Source: Trissonchulus latispiculum (lineage: Eukaryota > Nematoda > Enoplea > Enoplida > Ironidae). Taken from it: a DNA stretch of 64,000 bases. Within the stretch, counting starts at the first letter, position 1, and each line of letters begins with the position of its first letter. The stretch spans positions 62,001 through 126,000 of the forward strand of contig JASAND010026807.1 in NCBI GenBank assembly GCA_030248195.1. Reading direction: 5' to 3'. The position numbers and the translations under genes were made by a program. Below are positions 43,211 through 53,199 of the stretch, one piece after another. The notes below the pieces were generated by a model. It was not told where the DNA came from and ran no database searches. It saw only the letters and a program-made list of their open reading frames with translations.

Positions 43211-44400
43211 TCAAAGAGATGTAACATACAGTCCTTCGGAGCATGTCACTCTGGATAGAGCGACGTATGCTTGTCCTGAAGTAAATATCTTGGGTCCAAC
43301 GTTTACACAAACTGAGGTTAGAGTTAATCCTTGTGCTTTATGGATAGTAGTGGCCCATGCACTGCATAGTGGAAATTGTATTCTGGTAATGTAGCGCCCC
43401 TTGTGCACGTATTTTGTTGCAGTTCTGAGTAAGTAGTGTTTTTCTTTTGTTGGGCTGAGGTATGGTTTGCATTATCATCTAGTTCAATTTCTATGGCATC
43501 GGATAAGATTTGGGTAAGAATGCCGATTGACTCGTTGTCTAATTTATGTTGTATGGATAAATTCTTTGTTACCATAACTTTAGAATTAATTTTGATGTAG
43601 AGTATTTTAAAGAGACCACCAGCTTCTCTGTCATCCTTTGGAGTGAGGTTGTGAGGAACTGTGCAGCCACTGGCAACATCAGAAGCACTATAAATGTCCT
43701 CTGCTGTAAATGTGACTAACTCTTGTTTGTTAGGATATTTGTTTCATCACCGCATTATTAATTTCTGCGGCCTGCCGCCTTGTTGGGTACAAGTGCAAAG
43801 GAATAGCATCCGTTTTTGCTGGAATCATTTGTTGGTTGAGTTATGTTTCAGTTATAAATGCCATTCGTACTCGTTTGAGCATATCTGCGAATGTTGTGTC
43901 CGCTGATTGTCGTATTTTTTTTTGCAGGTTAAATTGGGTGAAACTTAGACCATAGTTCTTTACATTTGAAAGCATAGTGTCCTCTTACAGGATTTAGCTG
44001 GAAAAATCTCCTGAAACGATGACGCTTATTCCACCAAATTCAGCGTCCGAGTCAAAAATTGAACATAGTCGTCTGTGTATGTGCTCTAGCATTTTCTCAC
44101 TAACCATGCTTATTTCATCTATTATTAAGCAACAAACATAGTTAAATTGTCTGAGTTTATACAGAGCAACAATGGAAAGCGGTGAGTACTGTGGTTCATA
44201 GCCGTGCTGTACAGGAAGTTTTAATAAGGAATGTATCGTTGTTCCTCCAATTTGTAATGCCGCTTTTCCAGTTGGAGCTGCTAGTAGACATGTTTGGTCA
44301 TTATTCAGAATTGTAATTAGGCTGTTAACTAAGCATTTTAATACGAATGTTGGAACATATGGACCGAGGGACGTTTTTTGGATTTGGCTAAGCAGGTCTT
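43211..44400 (-). pseudogene. PIF1-family helicase, helicase-domain relic
   Basis: Minus-strand frames carry PIF1 motifs in order: LLAAPTGKAALQIGGTTIHS (Ia region, about 44290), CLIIDEISMVSEKM (motif II, about 44120), SGDF followed after a one-base shift by QLNPVRGHY (motif III region, about 44000), NLSIQHKLDNESIG (about 43540) and [14 protein letters not shown] ... [10 protein letters not shown] (motifs V/VI, 43350-43250). The Walker A motif is not visible and there are at least three frame breaks, so it is dead. PIF1 domains unwind DNA with ATP. With the RPA1-like gene on the same strand downstream it may be the remains of a Helitron, but no Rep/HUH domain was found. Confidence 0.72.
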
Positions 44401-44834
44401 AGCGGTCGAGAAAATCGGCGGCCAAATGCACAGTAACACAGAATTTCTCAGTTTTTAGTTCCTTTAGTTCCTTTCAGGAATGTTTACAAGACAAAGAGCT
44501 AATATTTCCAAAAGTACAAAGAAATTCTCTATACAATAAACTAAGATATGTAATGTATGTAATGTATCTTTTAACTGGTTACTGGGCAAAATTCTAGCTT
44601 TGTGCAAGCAATGCTTTTTGCCTGGCTTGACCTTCACCCTTCTGTCAGTGTCTCCCGTACCTATTCTGTTTTCTGACCAGTTAGAACCGGTAGCTTAGAA
44701 AAAAAGCAGGAGAAAATAAGGTACCAGGAGAAAATTGAACTGGAAAAAAATTTTGCAAAATCTTTATCAAAAAATGGTTTAGACGACGATATTTTCAGAA
44801 ATTTGTATTGACTAAGCGAAATAAAGCTATAAAA

Positions 44835-45216
44835 CCAAGAGTACATAATAGATAAGAGTATGACAGCTGGCAGCTTCTCTGTTATCAGCTGCAAGTACAT
44901 GCTCTGCACGCTAACGGCTGACCCCATACACAAACGTGTACCTAGTGACCCCCCCCACAAATCAGTACCCAGTACACGTTTCTGTACGTTCACTCGCCGT
45001 ATCTTTACGTGTTAAAGCTCGAAAACACAACGCCTGCGAGCGTCTAATTTGTGTCTGCTTCGAGCTTTAGAACGCTAAGATAGCGGCCAAATTTGTTTGA
45101 AGTGAGCATACACGTTTGTGGGGGGGGGGTCAGCCGTTAGCGTGCAGAGCATGTACCTGCAACTAATAACAGAGAGCTTGCCAGCTGTCACACTCTTATC
45201 TATTATGTACTCTTGG
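44835..45216. mobile_element. Foldback (long-TIR) element
   Basis: Starts CCAAGAGTACATAATAGATA and ends with its reverse complement. Arms of about 110 bp include ATGCTCTGCACGCTAACGGCTGA. The centre has AGCTCGAAAACACAAC. A G/C-run loop is next to the arms. Same family at 46600-46938 and 36036-36415. Confidence 0.83.
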
Positions 45217-45560
45217 TAACATTTACAGCAGAGGACATTTTTAGTGATTCTGATGTTGCCAGTGGCTGCACAGTTCCTCACAACCTCATTCCAAAGGATG
45301 ACAGAGAAGCTGGTGGTCTCTTTAAAATACTATACATCAAAATTAATTCTAAAGTTATGGTAACAAAGAATTTATCCATACAACATAAATTAGACAACGG
45401 GTCAATCGGCATTGTTACCCAAATCTTATCCGATACCATAGAAATTGAACTAGATCATAAAGCAAACCATACCACAGCCCAACAAAAGAACACTACTTAC
45501 TCAGAACTTCAACAAAATACGTGCACAAGGGGCGCTACATTACGAGAATACAATTTCCTA
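45217..45560 (+). repeat. Inverted duplicate of the PIF1 relic segment
   Basis: Nearly identical to the reverse complement of 43378-43710 (ACATTTACAGCAGAGGACAT ... AGAATACAATTTCC). One piece of helicase gene thus exists twice in opposite orientation, about 1.5 kb apart. The plus-strand ORF 45213-45623 is this duplicate. Confidence 0.88.
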
Positions 45561-45616
45561 TCTTATCTATTATGTACTCTTGATAAAACTTATACAGCCG
45601 ATACTCATAAGTGCTA

Positions 45617-45655
45617 TGAATGAAGTGAATGAATGAATGAATGAATGAATAAAAA
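45617..45655 (+). repeat. (GAAT)n microsatellite
   Basis: About seven GAAT units directly after the duplicated segment. Confidence 0.85.
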
Positions 45656-45659
45656 ATGA

Positions 45660-46599
45660 AAGTACCACAGTTTATCTCACAACTTTATTATTTCTCATCG
45701 GAAGCCATTGTATGGATCTTAAGATTATCTGTAAAAGTATTCAAGATAACAAGGCATGTGCGCCTTTCGATTGTGAGACACTTCGTCACACTATTGTTCT
45801 CTCTGGGTACTTGACCTTAGACTTAAATAGTAAGAAAGCGTTTAACTGTAATGTTGAAAGTGGGGCAATAGTTAAAAAATTAGAAGTATTTGAATATGCG
45901 TTTATTATTTATTCTTTATTTTGGTAAAACTTCTATAAAATGTTAATAAAGTTCAAATATTAATAAATAATAAATAAAATTTGACTAATTTAAATGACAA
46001 AATTTTCTGTATTTTCCTTATAAGCAAAATATGCTTTGATTTAAAGATCTGCAAGAGTTTGCAGAAAAAATCTATACTTTCAAATCAAACCATTAGCCAA
46101 AATATGGTACCTTTACAGTTATATAACATTGTTTTAGAACTTTTGAAAAGCAATACAAAACATTATTGGTTACCATAAAGTATTGCTGTAGTGTACAAAA
46201 ATCGGCTCACGCTTAATACATAGCTTACCATGTCCCCCTCCCTTTCCTTCCCGTTGCCAATTGAGCGTAAACGGCATTCCCTTACGCATTCACAAAAAGT
46301 GCAATTAAAGTATGGCGAAGTGTCTTAGTGGCGAGGTAGATGATTTGGAATTCCTTTTGTGTTGCTGTTAACCGATACGAAAGCTTCAAAACCAAAAGAG
46401 TAAATTTAGTTGATGAGATGAAAGAGGTTGCCGATTTTTACTATGATCGTACGTGTGAAATGAAACTAGTGGATTCTTAAATTAAATCGGATCAATTCTA
46501 TACCAGAAAGCTAAAGCCGCCGGTGTTAACTTTGATGGTCATACATTCAAACATTCGATGATTGCTTTGCTCATATGGAAAACGCTAGTTGGTTCGATC
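45660..46599. other. AT-rich intergenic DNA, nothing recognised
   Basis: Short ORFs only; none with coding character. Confidence 0.5.
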
Positions 46600-46938
46600 A
46601 AAAGTACATAATAGATAAGAGTGTGATAGCTGGCAGGCTCTCTGTTATCAGCTGCAGGTACATGCTCTGTTCGCTAACGGCTGACCCTCCACAAATGTGT
46701 ATGCTCACTTCAAAGAAATTCTCACGCTATCTTTGCGTTCTAAGCTCGCAACAGATGCACATTGAACTAACTGAGTAGTTGTGTTTTCGAGCTTCAGCAT
46801 GCAAGCGTAGCGACCAAATTTCTTTGAAGTGAACATACACGTTTGTGGGGGGGCAGCCGTTAGCGAACAAAGCATGTACCTGCAGCTGATAACAGAGCAC
46901 CTGCCAGCTGTCACACTCTTATTTATTATGTACTCTTG
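46600..46938. mobile_element. Foldback (long-TIR) element, second copy
   Basis: AAAGTACATAATAGATAAGA ... and its inverted counterpart ending GTACTCTTGA. Arms of about 150 bp include CTGTTATCAGCTGCAGGTAC. Well-preserved relative of 44835-45216. Confidence 0.83.
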
Positions 46939-46939
46939 A

Positions 46940-47714
46940 TATTATTTATCAAAAGCTTACGAACAATTGTATCGTTATTTCTGGTTTTCTGTATTCGAAT
47001 GCTCCCTCGATGACACTTTACTTTGAATTTTCAGCTGGCATCTTACGAATTAAACTTAATGGGCTGTTTAAGCTTTTTACTTATGGAACTAAACAATAAG
47101 CTATTCGACTGCGACAATTCTGTACAACTTTATGAACTGCTAAAAGCATATAATATGAAATTTGGAAATGTTATTGCTTAGCATATCACTTTAGTTATTC
47201 AAGAAATGGTCCGATACGTTAGCTAACTTTTATTTTACCCATTCAACTTCAGCAGAATTCATTTCAAAAAATTTAATCAGCTTTATTCTGCGGCTAGATT
47301 AATGAAAATATTTACTTTTAACAAATACTTATCAATTCAAAGAAGTTGATCTATTGTGTGTCTATTAATACATTTGAAGAGATTTCGTAAAGTCACATTT
47401 TCTATTAATTGCAGAACAAGATTGTAAATCTTTAAGTTGTACCTAGTTTAAGAAAGGCACATTATAACGAGATTTCGTAGTCACATTTTCTATTAAATGC
47501 AGAACAAGATTGCAAATTTTTAAGTTGTTCCTAGTTTAAGAAAGGTAGAATCCTTTTGGAGACATTTAAGGACTGCTCGAAAAATAATCAATTGCGAAGG
47601 CTGTTAAATACAAAATATGACTTAACCGAATCCATTTCTATTCAGGGGAATTCAACTATAAGTATATGAAACAATGGTATGATAAATACATTTCAATGCA
47701 GATTACCATGAAAT
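46940..47714. other. Intergenic DNA with a 65-bp direct repeat
   Basis: GAGATTTCGTAAAGTCACATTTTCTATTAA... at about 47380 recurs at about 47468 with few changes, through CTAGTTTAAGAAAGG. Otherwise nothing seen. Confidence 0.6.
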
Positions 47715-48315
47715 TCAAATAACATTGATTGCATTCAAAGGGTCAAAATTATTATAATCTGTCTCAGTATTTTTTGACGCATACATTTCGTATCCACTGC
47801 AACATTTACCATATCTACAAGAAATGAAGTCATCAATTTCTTCCGCACCTTTTCCACATTCAAAGCCGTGTTTCTCCAGGATCGATTGTCCCGCTGTTAT
47901 GGAATCTTGAAAATATGCTGCTGCAAACCGTAGATATTCAAATAATATGTTCGTACAGGTAGCACTTGTAGCATCATTTTGGCGGGCTCACATTTTGAAA
48001 ACGCAATCTTCCTTTCACCAAATCCTTGACCAACAAAATTTATTTCAGCAATTATGTGATTCGGAGACATGAACACCTGGAGTTTTTGGATCCATTCGCC
48101 AAAAAATCTAACTATGAACTCCACATCAGATCAAACCGCTTTCCGAAATTTTCCAAAGAATATAGGAAACATAAACCCCGCTTTGCTAGCAACCTTGTTC
48201 GAAAGTGATGGCTTAGTAGACCGGCTCCTTCTATTACAACAAGTTCCTTAGGGTCTTCTACCCTTGGAAATATTAGTATGTTAGTATTCCTGCAAACGAA
48301 TCCTGATTATCCTGA
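47715..48315 (-). pseudogene. Unrecognised gene family X, copy 2 (frameshifted)
   Basis: Three frames in series on the minus strand: KELVVIEGAGLLSHHFRTRL with YSLENFGKRFD (48255-48125), then VRFFGEWIQKLQVFMS and a hydrophobic run to 47897, then SITAGQSILEKHGFECGKG and a Cys-rich end (ISCRYGKCCSGYEMY) to the stop at 47715. Aligns throughout with 51206-50653. Two one-base shifts break the frame. No family known to me; the VVIEG(A/T)G motif and conserved KLQVFMS suggest a structured, possibly enzymatic domain. A single paralogue in tandem 2.5 kb away suggests a local gene duplication. Confidence 0.5.
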
Positions 48316-48518
48316 TGCTTCAGATCTAAGTTTTTTGCTGAAGTCATACTTAGCGAAAAGGACAATGGGCCCTTATATAGGCTTTTTGGCACGGTAAAAT
48401 ATGTTTCGGTCCTTGCAGTGACATGACAGTGGTGTCCACTTGCAATTGAGTTTTTCCCGTGAAATGTTAAGATTTAAAGGACGATGGAATAATATATATG
48501 GAGAGAATTGATCCAGCG

Positions 48519-48604
48519 CTTGAAGGGGATGGCTGCAAAGATTTGTAGACATCCTGCAAAATTCAAAAAAATTTCGAACCATCTTTGCAGCCATCCCCTT
48601 GAAG
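48519..48604. repeat. Hairpin element, 20-bp perfect arms
   Basis: AAGGGGATGGCTGCAAAGAT (48523-48542) and its exact complement at 48581-48600; both sides extended by TTGAAG. A miniature foldback unit. Confidence 0.88.
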
Positions 48605-48639
48605 CCCCCCCCCTCGCCTTGGAACAACAGTTACGACCA

Positions 48640-48705
48640 CAACAACGACGACAACAACAGCAGCAGCATCAACACCAACTGCATCTGCCACAACAACAGC
48701 AACAC
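48640..48705 (+). repeat. CAA/CAG-rich low-complexity stretch
   Basis: CAACAACGACGACAACAACA plus CAGCAGCAGCATCAACACC; gives a Gln/His-rich ORF that should not be taken as a gene. Confidence 0.7.
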
Positions 48706-48849
48706 CTATCCAGGAGCCCCCCTCGCTCGCCAGGGGTTACCAGGCGAGTGGTAAGCACAAACTCAAAGTATGTTAATTTAATTTATTTCTTTTAAACGGC
48801 TTGGGGGGTGAAAAAGGTCCCCCCGGGTCCCTGTCTTATTAAAATTTGT

Positions 48850-49720
48850 TTAAATATTTACCAGCTTAGTTCAAGTGTAGGTGTGTAGAACAGTTCAAGT
48901 GTTGAACAGTTCAAGTGTACTGTTCAAGTGTTTAAATGTTTAAATGTTTAAATATCACGGCTTTAAAGCTTACGCAACACAAAAGGCTGATCAGATTGGG
49001 AGAAGGTACCATCTGCATCAATCGGCCGCAAACATGAGACTTTGGATCCTAAGGATCCCTCAATAAAATTACGATGTTTTGTTTTTCAAACGGGCCAGCT
49101 GGCACCGCACTTTAGCAATCCCCCCTTCCCACCTATGTCAATTAATTGTCCGAGAGTTAAGGGACGGCCGCCTTCGGGTGGAGCTGCCGAGGTGCGTTCA
49201 TCGCATAGACGGTGATGGACAAATCTCCAGCCTTGGTAAACGCCTCGGGTAATTGTGAAGACAATTATTCGGTGTCAGCCAATCACCCTTCCCCAATAGT
49301 CAAAATTTAAAATTATCGTGGCTGACACTACTCCTAACCGGTGCACATCCAACTGGAGTGGGGCGTACGAAAAAAATATATATATGTTATTAACGGTGGC
49401 AGATACGGCATAGGCATTAACGGTGGCAGATACATAAGCAGTCTCCATTTATTTTACAATCTAATCTGTGCACCCGCATACGACATCTTTCAGCAACTAC
49501 TTTTCACAAAGTATAACCTAATTTGCATAACATACACATCTCATCAATTTAATTTCTCTACATATTATGTGATCTTACAAAGCAAAGAAGTTTGGTCCAA
49601 CGACTTTTAGATAAAACCAGTTTCCGAAACCCCCTTACATGTTCATCACATACGAGCATGGACTCAGCTAAAATTTAAGCTGTGATGCAGAGCGAAATGC
49701 ACAGAGAATAATGTATAGTA
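48850..49720. other. Intergenic DNA with simple repeats
   Basis: About 48865-48960 has AACAGTTCAAGTGT and TTTAAATG repeats; 49100-49350 is GC-richer and SINE-like in appearance but without a box A/B pair I trust. No gene. Confidence 0.45.
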
Positions 49721-49721
49721 G

Positions 49722-49745
49722 CCGGCTACGCTGAGGCGTAGCCGG
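49722..49745. repeat. Perfect hairpin CCGGCTACGC/GCGTAGCCGG
   Basis: 10-bp arms, 4-base loop. The same CCGGCNNNGCCGG-type palindrome occurs at about 30350 and 39108. Confidence 0.8.
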
Positions 49746-49940
49746 AAAAATGTACATTTTCAATACGTAACATTTTGCCAGTAATCATTTATCTCTCTCA
49801 TGATACGTGTATACGTAACCTGTGTATGTATGCCTATGTAGGTACACTGTAGGGTCACTGTTAACATTGGGTATATAATCCGTACTAAGACACGTGCACC
49901 AATGCGTAAATTGCATATAAAAAGGATAGAGAGAGAAGTG

Positions 49941-50020
49941 ACCACTTAGTTTAACGTTAAACTATGTGGCCACTTAGTTTAACGTTAAATCCAGTGGCCT
50001 TAACGGGTCCCCTAGTTTAA
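49941..50020. repeat. Palindromic AGTTTAACGTTAAACT repeats
   Basis: A perfect 16-base palindrome at 49948-49963, with partial copies starting at 49976 (AGTTTAACGTTAAA) and about 50014 (AGTTTAACGC), each linked to (G)TGGCC or GGGTCCCC. Confidence 0.8.
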
Positions 50021-50129
50021 CGCGACATATACACCTACAGATCCACAACTTAGAATTTTCTGAAAGCAATGGAAATGAGCTGCAGGAATTTTGTAACAAG
50101 TGGGTTCCTAAACTGCAACTGCTACTACC

Positions 50130-50581
50130 ACCAGGAAAAATGGAATTGTTTTACGTGATATCAAGAGTGATATTAAAGCTCTTAACTGGTACTTTGCAGA
50201 CCCATCACAAAACTGCATTGAGCTATCCAATATGGAATTGGTCAAAATACCATCTACAGCCGATAATGAATCACTAACTGATCATCAAGGGTGCCCCGCC
50301 TACGTGAGTCCTGAATTACTAGTCTTGAACCCGAACTATGCTGGGAAGCCCGCTGATATCTGGAGATTTGGAGTATTGTTGTATGTTATGGCATATGGCA
50401 AGTATCCATTTTATCATTCAACTCCTTCCGGCTTATTCATAAGAATCAGACATGGAGTCTTCTCTTTCCCATCTAATCCGGATACGTCAGGCTTATTAAA
50501 ATAAGTTATTCGAAGCCTGTTTCAAATGAATCACAACTTCTGAAGCATCCATTGTTTCAATTTACGTTTTGGGAGGAATAA
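50130..50581 (+). pseudogene. Tribbles-like pseudokinase, C-lobe (retrocopy-like relic)
   Basis: Open stretches encode [20 protein letters not shown] (degenerate catalytic loop, L-R-D for H-R-D), [12 protein letters not shown], then [14 protein letters not shown] (activation segment/APE), [39 protein letters not shown]; after a stop and shift, LLKHPLF near the end of the kinase fold. GCPAYVSPE and the ADIW...LLY...G.YPF order are characteristic of Tribbles scaffold proteins (COP1/MEK partners). No introns interrupt it and the N-lobe and tail are missing, so it is probably a processed, truncated pseudogene. Confidence 0.72.
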
Positions 50582-50652
50582 AATTTTACTAAAACAATTT
50601 GCAGGCGTTGTGCCATACTGACAATAAACATACCTTCTATTTTAACAATTAC

Positions 50653-51206
50653 TCATTTTGACAAAAGTAATTGCTTCATACAATGTTCTACATCATTTTT
50701 ACCAATGAGGAACCTTCCAATGCCAACATCGAAGCCTTTTTCTATCCAACAGCTGTCTTGAGATGAGACAACTACAAAAAACAGAAATTTTTTAATTGAA
50801 TTGTATTCTTCCCTTATAGTGTCACAAGTTAAATTTGTTGGGGGTAGCAGTGTAGATATTTTGGGTGAACTAATATAGAATATATCATTATGGCCTATTT
50901 CTACAGCATTGTACTGCGGGAATCCAACTCTCACTATGGTGTGACTTTCAGACATAAATACTTGGAGCTTGGGTAACCAAAGATCAAAAAACATCTTAAT
51001 TTTTCTTCATGAGTTGAATGAAAACCACGGCGAAATATTTCTAAAGAGTATAAGAAATATGATCCACGTCGACACAATATAGTTGTTCGAAAGAATGAAG
51101 AATAAATACCAGTTCCTTCAATAACTACCAACTTTAGTGGATTTTTGGAAGGTAACACTGGATCATTGAGAGCAGGAGTGTCTGCTCCAGTCCAAACAAC
51201 TGGCAT
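50653..51206 (-). pseudogene. Unrecognised gene family X, copy 1
   Basis: Start MPVVWTGADTPALNDP at 51206, then LKLVVIEGTGIYSSFFRT and YSLEIFRRGFHSTHEEK. One base missing in an A run (about 51003) shifts into FFDLWLPKLQVFMSESHT, then a hydrophobic segment (KKFLFFVVVSSQ) and GKNDVEHCMKQLLLSK to the stop at 50653. Around 190 residues; a TTTCAG acceptor-like site lies just upstream of the ATG, so a further 5' exon is possible. Homologous to 48315-47715. One homopolymer indel only, so it could be a live gene with a sequence error. Function unknown. Confidence 0.5.
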
Positions 51207-51209
51207 TCT

Positions 51210-52780
51210 GATGCTGAAATTTAGTTACGTATGCTTTTATACTTGCGAACTTAAATTTGTCTATATTGTGAGTACGACTGGATGACATGATTTATACCGA
51301 TGACTTAAATAATTGAGTTGTACCATAATTAAAACATGCAAAGTTGGCTTTATTGAAAAATAAATATCACTAGAAATCATTACACTAAATCACTGAAATA
51401 TTTTCTGTAAGTTCATTGTCTACGGAACATTCTCTATTTGTTTGCTTTCTTCTGTGGCATGTTGGGCGGTTTCACTGTCCTCTTCATAGTTGGCTAACTT
51501 TTGTCAAGTTCATCACGCACTTCATCAGGATTTCCCCAGCCATATTCTCACCCATCTATTGATCACGATCTGTGATTCGATCAACATCCAACCCGTTTCC
51601 CCAGTGCAGATCAAATCGTGTGCAAAACACAATAATGGAATCAGTCGTATCAATAAGAATTTTGACTGAATTATGGCAACGTCTTCGGAGTGCCGATAGG
51701 GTTAGAATTTTTTAAGTGCAAGCATGTCAAAGTCAATGACTTAAAATGCCTGTTCGGGTGTCAGCCCTTTGGAGACAGTAGCAAATTATCCGTTTCTGTG
51801 AGTTCAACAATAATTTTGTCATCGTTTTGAAAATAATAATTTTTTAGACAGTTTGGGTTTCTCAACTTCTTCTTCTTCTTTCTTCGTCTTATTCGAATTT
51901 CGAATTGCACAATATCTATTCTTGACATAGATTTGGAGAAGAGTGGGAACGCTGAAGAAAAACGACTATAGTAGGCTTCAAAAGATATATTGTGCCAATT
52001 TTTTTCTGAAATGGTTAAGTTAAACAAGAAAGCTCGGTATTTCGAGAAAAATGTAAGTGTGAAAGTTTTGTCTGATTTTTGTGCAAGCTTGGGGTCTACT
52101 GTTCCAAAAAAACATCGAACACAAAATCCTTCAAAATGGAGTGATTAGTAATGGAACAGTGACGTGAAATATACTTATTTTGACAAAATAAGCATTGCTG
52201 ACATTAATTAAATCCTGTTCGTGGTCAAGAATTACGCAGCTCAATTTTACTCGCATGCGTGGTTAGACGAGCTAATCTTGATTTCCATTTTTCATGCTTG
52301 AAGCACACGACTACAAACAAATTTAACCGTGGACTGCACCAATAAAGTTTAAGAATAGTAGCAGAATAGCCGACAGTAAACTACTGGATTTCCATTCAAA
52401 AATAGGACATAGCCTTCTGCTATTCGGTAGCTACTCTTAAATGTTTTGGAGCAGCCCAGGGTAAGATTCAGTAGACTGCTAAATTTACCAATTTTTAGAG
52501 GGACCACTTCTGAAATACGACTATAATTAACACGACTGTTATCTGCGGTGAAAAACTAGAGCCATAGTGATGATATCTCGGTCGGACAGATCGAACCTTC
52601 TTTCTGTACAAATTCCAACACTCCCACCATCTCCAAGGCGTGTGGTATAAGGCAACTAGTTAATCCCCACCACTTTCACCAACGGCAACACCTAGCTAAG
52701 TTAAATTAGCTAAATACTGCTGCAAGGAGCCTACTCTATTCCCGGAGTGAAATATTTCGCGAAAATTTGTCTTTCGAGAC
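51210..52780. other. Intergenic DNA, no gene recognised
   Basis: Small ORFs only. A minus-strand stretch near 51530-51480 (WGNPDEVRDELDKS, then MKRTVKPPNMPQKKANK) looks faintly coding but is too short to call. Confidence 0.45.
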
Positions 52781-53145
52781 TTCATTTTTCGAGACACATT
52801 GTTTCGGGACTTTTTAGTATTTTGAAATTTTCGTCTGAAATTGAAATTTGAAATTTGTGAAACTTTGAAAGTCTCAATACATTTTCAAAAGTCTCGGAAT
52901 ATTTTCAAAAGTCTCAAAATATTTTCATATAAGTCTCGAAATATTTTCAAAAGTCTCGGAATATTTTCAAAAGTCTCAAAATATTTTCATATATGTCTCG
53001 AAATATTTTCATAAGTCTCGACACATTTTAAAAAGTCTCGAAATATTTTACAAAGTCTGGAAACATATTTTTGTAAAGTCTAAACAAATTCGTAAAATGT
53101 CTTAAAACAATTTTTAAAAGTCTCGAAAGTTGAAAATACTTCGAG
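52780..53145 (+). repeat. Minisatellite, unit about 22 bp (GTCTCGAAATATTTTCAAAA)
   Basis: Roughly a dozen units; homogeneous in the middle (52900-53010, with an apparent higher-order trio) and progressively diverged at both edges. Confidence 0.9.
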
Positions 53146-53199
53146 ACAAATCCCAACTCTCTGGAAACCTTCGGCACTCACTGTGGACTTAAAGCTGAC

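Noticed and set aside
48508..48795. Gln/His-rich 95-aa protein
   Set aside because: First half is a hairpin element and the rest CAA/CAG low complexity; no conserved features.
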